DNA of 64,000 nt from Myrica gale (GCA_963930655.1 OZ005617.1:10232501-10296500); one strand, 5' to 3'. Numbered from the stretch's first letter, positions 47,301 through 60,430 are shown. The notes: a model not told the origin generated them from the letters alone. Numbers and translations: made by a program.

Positions 47301-50300
47301 CTTTTGGAGATGTTGACTGCTAAACGCCTCCACTTTAGGCTGTTTCATGTAGGTTCCAGATTGACTCCGATACAGTGTTGCTTTTCTCTAAGATAACGGA
47401 CAAACATTTTTGGAACCAACAAAGTACATGAAAATGATGTTCAAAACCCACCCAAACACCGGAACAGTGAGTGGCTTCCCTGAAAATCTTTTTATCTGAA
47501 ATTTCGCATTTGACATCAAAAGAAGCATAGGTCGAGACATGTGGAGCCCTAAACGAGCTCTTCTTGGAGCAGGGCATATACTATTCTTTTGACATTTGCA
47601 CTTTATACTAAAATCCCAAGCAAGAACACCAAGATCTACTATTGTAACAAGAATGACAATTCAGAAAAAAGAAGTAATGCAAGACAAATATAATTGTCAA
47701 GAATACCCGTCGATCTTCAAGATCTGCAATGTCATCATCAACTTCATCTTCACTATCCCGATCTGAAAGTACTTGATCTAATGCCATGGGCTTCAAGTGC
47801 ACAAAATGAGATTGCATGAGAAATTAAACTAGTCATCCACATTTTCTTACACATCATGGGTAAAGTTTCTTTTTTCTTGTTTTAGTTTTTTCTTCCTTTC
47901 TGCTGAGGAGGGGGGTGGGGGGGATCTAAATGGAAAACGGTGTGAAAATTTCTGGGAGCCACTAGACAAGTAGAATCATGCCTCTTAAGACAGATATTTG
48001 ACAAACTGGATATCCACTGTCCTAGAAACAAGTTCTCAAAAGGGCCTAAGAATCACCGATCACCTGAACTCTATGAGAGTGAAAGAACTGTCGCTTCTGT
48101 AGGAGTGCACGGCTGCAAAAAGAAAACATTTGTGAAAAGTTCTTAAATCTATCAGCATGCACAAAAATGATGGTGGAGGAGTCTGTCTGTGAGATGCTAG
48201 ATTCAAATCTCACAGACGGAAAACTAATGACGATGATAACAACATCAAAATATTAACAAAAACCAAATTCAAAACGTCAGTCGTGTCAAGTACATAGGAC
48301 CTTGCTATGATGTGCTTACCCAATCCAACCCAATTTAAGATTTGATAGCAATTAAATTGTATCAGCTTTGTGAATTTTTGTTACAACTAATTTGGGCTTT
48401 GTCACAATTATCTGATTTGTTATTTCTATGATGTATTAGAATGTTCTTTTTATCATCTCCGAATTCATCAAATGCAACTTATTTAATTATATGTATCCAT
48501 GTTGTTTGGGGCTTCTCTGACGTCTTTGTAACATCCTCCACAATCAAGATCCTAATATCTGTGGACATTTGAACCCAACTTCCAGCACACAATCAAGATC
48601 CTAATGGTCACGAAACTCACTCACCAGGTGTGACATCTCCTAAATGTTCACTGATTTTCGGAATCCTATTGCAACTACACCATTTACTAAGATACTATGC
48701 GCCATCAACTATTTTCCTCATCAGTCACATTAACTTCTGAGTACTTCGTGCTAGAAAATATCTTGAGAGAATTGAGAGCTTCAAGACTTGTATCAATTGA
48801 ATAAATTTTTTTTGTTTTTAACAATTTAGTTCATTAATACAAAGACAAGAAAAAAAAACTCCAATTAGGGAAGATCTAGAACTGTTGATTTTTCTTCAAT
48901 TTTGGTCTCCATTAACATTCATCTGTAGATGCATCTCATGATTCCATATGCATGAATACTAACCTAAGGAGAACCAAATTACCTTATGCACTTATGCAAC
49001 CTATGAAAAGGCCAGGAAGCAACTAAGTTCATAGAGAACACATTTCTGAAAACATCCCATATCGTATCTCAACTATTGACAACAACAACAATAGCGGACA
49101 GCACTAAGACCAAGCGTGACACATGTAACACAGAGCTTTCAACGTTTAGGGCAAGTTGGAGGCTTTTGAACTTTTATGGAAGGAATATGGATCGAATTTT
49201 TGCACACCAAATCTTGCTATAGAACAAGACGAAGAATCAAGCTTGAGATGGGTGTAATCTCAACTCTATGATATGGAAAACAAGGCAGCTAGGAATTGGA
49301 GAGAAGCTAAAATTGTTCGAAAATTCCATTTCTACCAAACCGCTTACTTAAAAAGATGACTACATTAAAATGATGACCCGCAGAAATACCAAAGGTGATC
49401 CTAGAAGTGAAAATTGTTTCTGCTTCCAACCGTAAATGGATGGGAGGAACATCCACCCAGTACTGCTTTCAGCATTTAAGCATGCGCACAGATACAAAAA
49501 AAATTAATACAAACCCTAATTAACAATTATAAATTCAAAGAAAGGCCTTTCATAACCAAATCTAAGGAGAAAAGTATCTTGGAATGCTATGGAAGATTGG
49601 AAATTGAACACAACAAAACCTCAGTGAACATACCTTCTAGGGTCTGACCGCTCCACGCTTAATTTCTTCACTTTGGCAGAGACTGTGAGATCACTAGCAG
49701 ATACTATTTTAACACATTCAGGGTCCATGGAAGATTGAGCCATGGCAATTGAAACGCCAGGAACATTAGAACTCGATGCAACACGCTCTATGCAGCTGGC
49801 AGCCCCAGGATAATCAAGACCGTTCTGCATTTCTTTCTGGCTAGGGAATAACTTTGAAACCTTCTCACCTTTACAAGATAGAACGTCTGATCCACAAAGT
49901 TAAATTTCAGTCTTCCATACCAAACCAATACAGGGATGGAACCAAAAGGTAATCTTTGTCCACCCATAAATTGCAGCTGTCTGTGTCAAAAGGTTTAAAC
50001 TAACAAAAAAAAATGAGAAGTCATTGTTTTCAATCTAACTTTCTACCAAGTAGGACTATAAGCACGCCGGCACTTGGATCTAGAAAGAGCAAACTCAGCC
50101 CAATTCCAAATACATTGGACAAGATTCTCAGTGGATGTTACAACACACTTTATATCCCCTCCTCCTCTTAAAGAAAGGGCTTGGAAGTAGTTACATGAAG
50201 AAAGAAAATGGATTACATATTTTTCATTTTCTTTGCATTATAAATCAGAAAACAGTTATCAACTACAATGCACAAAAAAATAAGATAAACAACCAATTAT

Positions 50301-53300
50301 ACCATCATCCTTCTCCAGCAGCCCCTTGTGCATGCATTCGCCAAGTGGTCTGGGTGAGTCCAACTCCAGGAACTGTACAGTAACACGCTTTTCATTTGGA
50401 TTGTGGCGCTTTCGCTTAAGCGGTCGTGGTCTTGAGCTGTACGATTAAATTAACTTTTTCAACTCGGATCAACAAACATAAAAAGATTTTACCAAGACGC
50501 TGTAAGATGTTCCAAAAGATATGAAACAGACCAAAACAAGAAAGTTTGTAGTTTTGGCTCCACTCCAGCGGCAACAATCTGTACACGAAAATGTTTCACA
50601 TGATATGATACTTGGAAAAGAACTTGTGCTTTCTATTACTAGCTAGTTTCTGTCAGGTAGGAACTGAACATGATTCTCTCTACTAGAGAAGGAAGATAGA
50701 ATTTTCAGCCAGCGAAGTGAAGTAAAATGCCTAATTCCTTTTACATCAAGGAATAATGTAATCGTTCAAGTTCATAACCAAATACACTTAAACATGAATG
50801 GTAGCATATACACAAGATCATATCCAAAAGAGCAAGCTATGACATGAAAGGCAGAATATATCTGGGAAAAGATGGAAATTCCCATGGGCCTCAGTCATCC
50901 ATGAACTCAATAACGAGTCGCAAAGTGAAATCCATTTGTGAATATTCATTACCTCAGATCCCAATATATCGATCTTCACAGAAACATTTACTGCCTGATA
51001 CTCTTCAGTTACCTACAAAATATAGGAGTCTTAACAACCTTTACAGAAGGGCTCAATAAAGCCCAATAACCAGCAAGTGACTTGATAATTTCTAGATTAC
51101 CAACCCAGAACTCAAAGTTGAACAAGTCATGTGAAGAACACAAATGATACCGCAGACCCTGCAAATAAAATAAAGGTTCGAAGAAAATTAACATCCTAGT
51201 ACATTTTAAACAAGGCAGATACTTATTTAAAATTATTATGTTAGTACAGGTAATAATACCACCTCTGGCTAATTTAGTACATCGGAATTAATAGGAGGAA
51301 AGAAGTTTGATATGGGCAACAATGAACGTTTGCATGAAATATCTAAAATCTACACAGCAATTCATTATTTTCTAAGACTTGCAAGATTTACATGAACGAC
51401 AAGATACATTAGAAAGTTTGAACTGCACTCAAATTTAAGTGATATAAACTGGACCTATCATACTTCCTGTTAAACCTTAGAGATCCTGAATGGAATTACA
51501 AATAGAAGAACACAAGCCAAATGGACATCCACCTTAAAGCTTGCACATTGCATCAAGCAAAATGGACAAGAGAAGTTGTCAGATACTGCACGTTGGAAAA
51601 AACACAACATAGTCAGCATCTCAATGAATTACCACAGTTTTTTTTTTTATAAGTCAGTTTTTTTTATATGAAGTATATACAACAAAAAATTAAAGGATAA
51701 ATATACTTTGCACCCTCCAACTATGCGAGTTTTGACACTTTGCACCCCTATCATTTATTTTTGTCACATTACACCCACCATCTATTGATTCCAGACACCT
51801 TACACCCTCCATCACCATTTTCCTTCAATTTTGACAGAAATTGGTTTTTTGGCCTCTAAAATTACAATTTTACCATCATAAAATGGTCATTGCTATAAAA
51901 ATTATGGGCACCAAATTGTCATTTCACGCTCTAAAAAATCATTTACGTTCAAATTAATCAAAAATTTCGACGAGGGTGCAAAGTATCTGAAATCAATAGT
52001 TTGTGGATGCAACGTGACAAAAATAATAGATAGGGGTGCAAAATGTTAAGACCCCGATAGTCGGAGGGTGCAAACTGTATTTATCCCAAAAATTAATTTG
52101 GATTTTTTATTAGACGGGCAGAATGCTATCCTAGTTCCTTAATATTCTTATGCAGTTCTCACATAGATCTCAGACTGATCTGCAGCAGAGAAATGGACTT
52201 AAGCTGGAAGCTTTTGCAATTCACAAAAGGAATATGATAGATGCCACATATCTGTCTGTATTACCAACCAATTTATATCCAATGTCCAAAGTTGCTTGAA
52301 GAATGTGGAAAACTACATATACAAAATTTTTATATATTTGACATAGCCACTCTCCAATATGTTGCTAACACGACCAGTGAGAAATCCAACACATCTGGTC
52401 ATAGCTACCATAATGGTCTTCCAAATTAGCAAACCCCCTCATGCCACCAAGAAAAACTCTTGACAAACCCCTATCAACCAGTTCAAGATGGGTTCAAAAT
52501 TTTCAAACTGGATTTTCCACTGTTCAACTGAACCATTTATCATCAAACTAAGTTTGATAAATCCTAGGTATAACAGGTGCATTTAATGAGAAAAAAAGAT
52601 TGATGTTGTTATTGACTTCAGATAACCTTCAGCATTCTTGATTAATATTTTATTCTAGATCCCTATCAACGGATCAACCACCTACCAGTCCAAACCTCCT
52701 AGCACTGGTGTTGTCTGCAGTTAATTCACTTGCAGTGACAATTATGCCTAGAAACAATTAAGAAACTAAGAAAACCAGATATATGTGAATAGCCTTTTGC
52801 TACTGTAACAAAACCATCAAGTGAAAAAAGGTATATAAAAGTTGTTTAAGACAGAGGAGTAGAGTTTGGTGATATGCTATTAACTCTAGTAAATAGGATC
52901 GAACAGAAGATGTACCACAATATGGGGACAAAGATTACTCATAATACCTTCAATTAGAAAGACAGAAAAGTTAAGTACGATTTGTATGGCTTTAACTGTT
53001 GTAAATAAGGTCACATAGAAGATGTACAATATTCCAGCGACAAAAAATGTTCATAATACCTTCAGTCTTCCGTAGCATGTTATTGTAGTCCCTATAGTTA
53101 AAAATGACAACTCCAGCATTCAGCCTATTCAAGAACATACAGCCACAGATATCAACAAACTAATAGAGCAAACAAAGATGCCAGAAACACATTAATTCAA
53201 ATGTAGATGATGAGGACATAAGTTGGAAATGTCTATTTTCCTTTCAGTAGGCAAGTAGAGTCTGTTTTATACACCAGTGAGTAAAGCAATTCGATTTAGG

Positions 53301-56300
53301 TTAATAGAGTGAAATGGGTAGAGGAAGACCTAAAATAGCCTGAACTGAAAGAGAGGACGACATATTAAATAGGCTGGAAACTAAGAACGAAGTAGATATG
53401 AGAATGGACTAGCACAAATGATACTTGTCGCCATGACCTACTGATTGGTGAGGATCCAAAGAGCCAAACACAATCCAAACGGGCTAAAGGCCTAGTTGAG
53501 TTAGGTTAAATAGGCTAAGCAGCAGAGGTCAATAGGTTTTATTTCAATTTTCCATATAAGTATTAAGAAATTTCATTCAGAAGAGAAACAACTCAAGTAC
53601 ACAAGTAGAATGCAAGAAAGTCCTCCAAAAAAAAATTTAAAATTTACCGTTCAAGAGATCCCCAAAATAAACAAAGGAATTAAGCCACAAGGAAACCTTC
53701 AGCCACCACAGAAGGTGCCGACAGCTACAAAGCACCACCACCCAGCTTCAAGAAGCTCCGAAAACCACCACCGAAGGCAATTGAAAGCCCTCTGCCACCA
53801 TACAACGTCAAGAAAACACCGAGAACAACCACAAAAAGTCACCGAGAGTTACCCACAAAATCGAAAGCCCTAAACCTCCTCAGAGAACTACCAGTAAGTA
53901 CCTACAACACTCCAAAAATTGCAATGAAAATTGCACACCAGTGATTAAGACCACAAAGAGACGGAAATCAGAATGGGGGCTCTGATACCGAGTCAAATTG
54001 GTCTGAATACCCTTTCCAGTAGGGTTTGCTTCTCTTATATAGACACACATGTACAAGGTTTCTCTATACAAGGATATAAGATTTCGCCTATATACAATTC
54101 CTATACCATATTTACAGCTAAACATATAAGGAAAGAATCACCCGAAACATATCTCACTGAAATCACCCAAATCATATCTCACTAAGGAAAGAATCACTCG
54201 AATCATATCTCACCAAAATCACCAAAATCACATCTCACTAACAATATGATCTTGACTATGACGAAACTTTATCTCTTGTCGCTAAGATTTTGTCTATCCA
54301 TCTTATTATCTCTATTGCTGCTAATATTGACAGGCCATTATTTCAGTTAGATGTCAAAAATGTTTTTCTGCATGGTGACTTACAAGAATAAATCTATACA
54401 AAACAACCACCTGGGTTTGTTGTTCAGGGGGAGTATCAGACGACTATGTGTCGGTTAAAGAAAGCGTTGTATGGTCTCAAACAGCACCGAGGGCATGGTT
54501 TGGGAAATTTTCTAAGGCTGTGATAGATTTTGGCCTTACGAGATGTCAAAGTGATCATTTTGTGTTCCACTTGAAGACTAATGCAGGTCATGTTATTCTT
54601 GTAGTGTATATCGATGATATAATGATCACTAGGAATGATGCAGGTAGTATTGCTTAGTTGAAAGATTTTTTGCAACAACGGTTTCATACAAAAGACCTAA
54701 GCAATTTGCGGTACTTTTTTTTTGATAAAAAAGTAAAAATTTTATTAAAGAAAAATGAAGAAGTGTTAACAGTACAAAAGACTGTACTGAAAACATCTAA
54801 AGCATACAAGCTAAAAAGCTACTAAAGATCCAAAAATGGAAATCCCAACACAGCATTTGCCCATAGAAAAAGAGACTGCAACATCTTACCCTTCAAGAAT
54901 TCAAATGATGACATCTTATTATCAAAGCATCTACTATTTCTTTCTCTCCATAAACACCACCAAATACAGAAGGGTATCATCTTCCAAATCACCAAAGTTG
55001 TCGGATCATCAAATGTCCTCCTCCAACACATCAAAACCTCAGCCACCCGACTAGACATAACCAAAGAAAGATTCAATATGCATAACATATGTGACCACAA
55101 TCCTCTAGCGACCAAACAATGAAGAATATGATCAACCGACTCTCCATCACATCTACACAAATAACACCACTCAATTAAGCAAATACCCTGCTTCCTTAAA
55201 TTATCTATGGTCAGCACTTTCCAATGAGTCGCCTCCCACAAAAAGAAAGAGACTCTCGAAGGTGCTAGAGTCCTCCATAACTGTCGCCAAGGGAATACCA
55301 TAGCAGAATCACCCACAAGAAGGCCATACATTGATTTTACCAAGGAGTCATTCTTAGAACCCATCCAAAGCAACTTGTCATCAACACCTCTTCTTATTGA
55401 AGTTGAGTAAAGAAGAGAAAAGAAAGTCGAAACTTCATCCAACTCCCAATCATTGAACGTATGAAGCAACTGAACATTCTAAACAGACACACCGGAGCTT
55501 ACATCCAAGCAATTCTCCACAACCGCATCTCGATTCTTGGATAAAGAAAAAAGATGAGGGAACACTAACCCCAAAGCTTGCTCTCCACACCAACAATCAT
55601 ACCAGAAGCGGACTCTAGTACCACGTCCCACCAAAAATTTGGTATTAGCAAAGAAGAAATTCCAACCCTTTGAAATATACTTCCATAGACTCACACCATA
55701 AGAACCACAAGGCTCAAGATTCCTCCATCCTCCCACCTCACTACCATATTTCGCTATAATAACCGACTTCCATAAAGTATCCCTTTTCGAAACAAACCTC
55801 CACAACCACTTCCCTAATAAAGATGTGTTATATAAAGTCAACCTCCTTAAACCCAATCCACCAACAGAAATAAGAGAACAAATTTTGGCCAAATTAATAA
55901 GATGGAACCTATGTTCTTCACCACCACTTCCCCAAAAAAATCTCTTTGTAACTTCTCCAACCTATTTTATCACAGTAATACGTCCCCCCTTTGATAAATA
56001 AAGTCGCTTCCAGCCCGCTAATCTTCGTTCCATTCTCTCAATTATCCCAAATGTGTACACTCTTAAACTTGGCTCCAAGAGGCAGACCAAGGTACTTCAT
56101 CAGAAGAGGGAGACTCTACAACCCAGAATCTCAGCCGACTCCTGAACATTCTCAACACTCTCAATAAGAATAATCTCAGACTTAGAAAGATTGATCTTAA
56201 GTTTGGCTACCTTAGAAAGATAAGAGTGTTATCAGCAAATAATAAATGGGAAATGGACACCACCTTACCCCCTCCACCTCCAATATCAAAACCCCCCATG

Positions 56301-59300
56301 ATCCCTCCAACAACCAACTCTTTCATCATCCTACTAGGAGCTTCCATAATAATGACAAACAACAAAGGGGGGAGAGAGTCTCCTTGACGCAAGCCCCTAG
56401 AACCACAAAAAAAACCACAGGGAGCTACATTCACCATTACTGAGAACATAACAGTTGAGATGCAAAAGTGAATCCACTTACAACATTTTTCCCGAAACCC
56501 ACATCTCCTCAACATATACATAAAAAAACCTCAATTCACGTGATCATACGCCTTGTGAATATTCAATTTGTATAACAATCCTGGAACACCCGTTCATATC
56601 CTAGATTCAATACACTTGTTTACAATCAACACTGAATCCAAAATCTGCCTAACTTGCACAAATGCATTTTGAGAAGGAGAAATAATCTTAGGCATAATAA
56701 CTTTCAACCTATTTGCGAGCACCTTAGCTATATCCCACCAAACTAATAGGGCGAAAATCCTTTAACTCAACCGCTCCCACTTTCTTCGGAATGAGTACAA
56801 TATAAGTTGCATTTAAACTTCTAACAAGCTTCCCACACTGCGCAAATTCATTTAACATATTCAGCACATCCCCCTTTACCACCACCCCAACAGGTTTGGG
56901 AAAAAGCTAAGGAATAGCCATCTGGGACCGGTGCCTTATACCTATTAAAAGTTCGAACAACCCCAAAAAGCTTCTACTCATCAAAGGGTCGCTCTAACCA
57001 ATCAGCTTCAATATCAGAACTACTATCAAATGCCAAACCATCCAAAGAAGGCCACCATGCAAAAGGTTCCATATACAAAGATTCATAGAACTCAACAATC
57101 TTTGCAGAAACCACCTCCGAATCCTCCACAATAACCCCATCCACCTCAAGGCTAGAAATAGTGTTGACTCTTCTATTTGAGTTGGCTACTAGATGGAAAA
57201 ACTTAGTACACCTATCCCCTTCCTTCAACCATAGAGCTCTAGATTTTTGTCACCAACGAGTCTCCTCCAATTCAATCAACTGATTCAAATCCCCCATCAC
57301 CGCTAACCTTCGCCCCCTACCTTCCTCATCCAGAAGTCCCCTTCATCCAAAGAATCAAAACGTAGTCAATTCTCGGAGTAAAGTGGACTTTTTAAAGGAA
57401 ATATCCCCAAACACCTCCTGATTCTATACCTTAAGATCTTTTTTCAAAGCCTTCAGCTTTGAATCCAGCACGAAACTAGAAGATCCCAAAAATTCATACG
57501 AAGCACACCACTCTCTCACTTGTTCCACAAAACCGTTGTCCTTAAGCCACATATTTTCAAAGCGAAAAAGCTTCTTCCTTCCTCCGAATTGACCATTCTC
57601 CAAAATGATGGGGAAATGGTCTGAAAGCAATCAGGGCAACCTTTTCTGAGTAACTTCGGGGAACAAGGCCTCCCATTCGGAATTGAGCAAGAACCGATCA
57701 ATCCGAGACCAAGATTGAGTGCTTCTATTATTAGACCATGTAAACACACCCCCAGACAAAGGAAGATCTAATAAACCGTTATTAGAAATGAAATTTGAAA
57801 GCTTTATCATATCACCTCCAATCCCACCTAAACCCGACCGCTCACTAGGAAACCGAACAACATTGAAATCCCCTCCAATACACCACGGTAAGTTCCACCA
57901 GGAGAAAACACCCACCAACTCATCCCACAAAACCCTCCTACTACCATCAACATTGGGGCCATAAACCCCGGAAAACATCAATTTAACATCGTCCTCGACA
58001 TTCCGGAAAATAACCGAAACCGAATAAGAACCTATACACGACTCTACCATCTCTAGCACCCTAGAATCCATAGTAATAAAATCCCCCCTGATGCACCCTC
58101 CGCATCTAAACTACACCAACCCACATGAGAACCACCCCACAACTGCCAATCACTTGCCTAGTCCTTGGGGTAACTTGGTCACGTGGAAAAGTAAGAAACC
58201 GACTGTGGTAGCAAGGTCTAGTGCAGAAGCAGAATACAGGGTGATGGCACATACAACAAGTGAATTGACGTGGTTCCAACATTTTCTCCAGGAGATTGGC
58301 TTTCCAACTCCAACTCCTATTCCATTATTTTGTGACAATCAGGCAGCTGTACACATCGCATCTAATCTAGTGTTTCACGAGAGGACGAAACATATTGAGA
58401 TCGACTGTCATATCATTCGGAACAAAATACTTAATGGAGACATCTCTACATCATTTGTGAAGACAGGGGATCAACTAGCGCATATGTTTACTAAAGTTGT
58501 GTTTGGTAGCCGGTTGAAGTTTCTATGCTCCGAGCTAGACCTATATGATATATATGCTCCAGCTTGGGGGGGAGTGTTAAGGAAAGTTCGTTGTATTGAG
58601 GGAAATGATCTTTTGTGTTTAATGCTTTGTCTACTATGTGATTCACCTATTCTCTATATAATAGAAATTGAGGAGAAAGAGGAATTATTTGTTTCTCCCT
58701 TTTTTGCTAAACCCTAACACAACTATTCTCATTGAGACATATGACGATGAAAATCTTGCTAACTTTGACAACACTGGGCACAATTGAAGACTTATTTGCA
58801 TCTGCCATCTAGGCCTATCTTCTTTTCTACATATGGAATCAACAACTCCTTTGGTAGCATTCACCGATTAGAAACTTAACTAGAAACCCAACTTTCGCCT
58901 TGGGAGTTTTGCCCTAAGGGCCAGTGCTCTTCCTCATGCTGATCTTATTCCACCTTCATGTGTTGCTTTCACTAATATCATGGGAGTCAACCAATATACA
59001 ACTAGCCATAAAACAGACAGCGAATTTGCATTGTTTTGTTGTCGAATCTTTCTCATAAATCAAGAGATAAATCTGATAAGCCAATGGTTTTCTTTCCTGT
59101 GTTTTAGACTTAGGTTAAGAAACTTGTTAATTGATCAATATTATGATAAATTTGATCAAATTTTGCAGCTTTCTTTTCTTCTCCAAGATAAGCAGAGCTC
59201 TAACAAAACCGAAAACTAAAAATACATTCCACCAGCCTTCAAAGATATGCAGAAACCGATAAAAAACGATAGAAGAAAGACATCCATGGGTTCTACATCC

Positions 59301-59881
59301 TATAGAAAGATAAGATGGCATAAAGATGGAACTTGTACCTCCTTTTTCGCCTAGCTTGCAATTTGTAATGCAAACATCTTCGAAGAAATGAAGGCTACAA
59401 CGAAGAAAGTAAATTAGGATCAGAAAGGCTAGAGTGAACGCTTTTCAGAATAGGAGACCTACAATTTAGAGCACCCAAAAAAATTTCACAGCACAAAAAG
59501 TCAACATGTGAAGGGCATCTATAGATCAGCATTCAATATCAAATGGATAAGGTTGAGCCCTGATCAACAACAATATCAAAATGACCAAGCCTTATAATAT
59601 GGATAAAACATCAGGCAGTTGTGCTCTCTAGGATTTCCTACAAGATAAAACTTTAGTGCTCAAAAACTGAATGGTTCCAAAATAGACATTCCTAAACAAC
59701 ATAATGAATTAATACGAGTGGTACAGATTCTGCAAGGAACTGCCAGAAAGTATACATTATGCAAAGCACGGCGGCGAAGGATATTGTATAGTTCAACGGG
59801 CTTGCAATATATTAGAAGACTCTCTTCAACTGCAGTTGCCTCTTCCACAGATAATTGAACACAAGAATTTTGACGGCACAT
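44356..59881 (-). CDS. VRN2: Polycomb group protein VERNALIZATION 2-like (VEFS box, C2H2 finger)
   Basis: It encodes the Su(z)12-type subunit of PRC2, which deposits H3K27me3 in the nucleus. Coding exons: 59756-59881, 59339-59394, 53060-53124, 51533-51585, 51105-51158, 50953-51012, 50532-50578, 50303-50436, 49634-49868, 48064-48112, 47707-47790, 45448-45527, 45140-45229, 44356-44479. They total 1257 bases (418 residues plus stop) and all phases join with GT/AG borders. The N-terminus MCRQNS ... [10 protein letters not shown] then jumps from KLQARRKRR to [11 protein letters not shown], as in VRN2 and unlike longer EMF2. The C2H2 finger is Cys89, Cys92, His105, His110 (CPFC, YHLCSSH). The VEFS box (about 277-400) has [12 protein letters not shown], the acidic [26 protein letters not shown] and [16 protein letters not shown]. 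An in-frame TGA just upstream supports this ATG. Introns hold a Copia/LINE nest and a fold-back element. Confidence 0.92.
46640..46705. repeat. CTT/CT microsatellite in VRN2-like intron 11
   Basis: (CTT)n followed by (CT)n within the 2.2-kb intron between 47707 and 45527. The rest of that intron (to about 47570) holds short open frames on both strands without recognisable domains. Confidence 0.75.
51695..52087. mobile_element. Fold-back element in VRN2-like intron 3
   Basis: The left end GGATAAATATACTTTGCACC and the reversed right end GGATAAATACAGTTTGCACC are inverted repeats. They extend through ACCCTCCAACTA, TTTTGTCAC(A/G)TT and TCTATTGATT on each side. AAAAATTA occurs on both flanks (about 51685-51692 and 52088-52095) and may be the target duplication. 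No coding capacity. Confidence 0.75.
53580..54243 (-). mobile_element. Partial LTR retroelement (LTR, primer site, leader) in VRN2-like intron 2
   Basis: On the minus strand an LTR of about 253 bp (54243 down to about 53991) begins TGTTAGTGAGATGTGATTTT. It is followed by GGTATCAGAGC (53979-53989), the initiator-tRNA-Met type primer site, and a G/T-rich leader to about 53580. Repeats of TGAGATATGATT lie inside the LTR. Its start abuts Copia RT sequence of opposite sense, so it is probably nested in that element. No internal genes or second LTR seen. Confidence 0.65.
54244..54712 (+). pseudogene. Ty1/Copia reverse transcriptase fragment
   Basis: Readable Copia [49 protein letters not shown], then in a shifted frame [15 protein letters not shown] and [13 protein letters not shown], the YIDD active site. 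It is cut at NLRYF by the LINE tail. A stop in QE*IYT and a frame change near 54485 disable it. Confidence 0.85.
54713..58135 (-). mobile_element. LINE (L1-type) retrotransposon, degraded, inserted in Copia
   Basis: A T-run at 54713-54721 is the poly(A) end of a minus-strand element. Going rightward, 54822-55469 has the RT zinc-binding C-terminal domain ([35 protein letters not shown]). 55479-57228 holds RT pieces ([13 protein letters not shown], with FADN in place of the catalytic FADD at about 56230). 57424-58071 has an endonuclease ([28 protein letters not shown]). Many stops separate them. The 5' end lies near 58135. Confidence 0.88.
58136..58719 (+). pseudogene. Ty1/Copia RNase H and 3' LTR
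   Basis: RNase H readings [45 protein letters not shown] and [10 protein letters not shown] continue the Copia element interrupted by the LINE. About 600 bases of the expected RT-RNase H linker are missing at the junction. The polypurine tract TTGGGGGGGAG ends at 58574, and an LTR of about 145 bp (TGTTAAGGAAAGTTCG ... CTAACA) follows to 58719. The 5' LTR was not found. Confidence 0.8.
58720..59338. other. Right part of VRN2-like intron 2
   Basis: Sequence between the Copia LTR and the second coding exon. No exon or known element recognised; one plus-strand frame (58980-59219) is unremarkable. Confidence 0.5.
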
Positions 59882-60430
59882 CTTATCCACAGTCGTCAAT
59901 CAATGCGACAGCTAGCTATCAGGATTCCTGTGTTGCAACAAGAGACGAACGTCAAACCTGGGATAGGTGATCTAGCTACAGTACCAAGGGCTACATCTGC
60001 GAGTAGGCAACAAGAAAATAGGGAGATCTTACAGAAACCGATAAATTACAAAAATGACAAAATCTTACTTTGCGTAGCCTCCTTATAATGAATCAGAGAA
60101 TACCAGTGACCAAATTCCAACAAAGAACGAATAGTGAATGAACATTTGCATTGCTAGCTAGCATTTCTTTTTCCTGGTCGTGTATATGACAATTAAATTA
60201 TTATTTTATAAAAAAATGATAGAAGACAAATTAATTATGCATAATTCCCACAGAAAAGCAAAAATTCCACTCTTATGGGCTTGGAGATGATGAGACTTAC
60301 CGGGTCGGATAATTCGTATGTAAGTTGTGGGTGATTCGGAAATTTCGGTTCAGATGGCCGGCGAGCCGGAGATATAGCCGCTAGTAGATTACCTATAATG
60401 AAAAGGCAGATCCTACTGTTTTTCATTTTG
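59882..60430 (-). other. Probable 5' UTR exons and first intron of the VRN2-like gene
   Basis: A CAG acceptor ends at 59928, giving a UTR stretch 59882-59927 before the ATG. A GTAAGT donor at 60295-60300 (minus strand) follows a non-coding stretch to about 60430, likely the first, untranslated exon. The transcription start is not visible. Confidence 0.5.

Noticed and set aside
53280-53480. Text resembling the C-terminal tail of LINE proteins (GRGRPK followed by a stop-rich frame)
   Set aside because: Too short and too interrupted to call an element.
53125-59338. Loss of EMF2 N-terminal exons caused by the retroelement nest
   Set aside because: Exon phases and the remembered VRN2 structure match a naturally short N-terminus; no EMF2-type exon remnants were seen in the intron.
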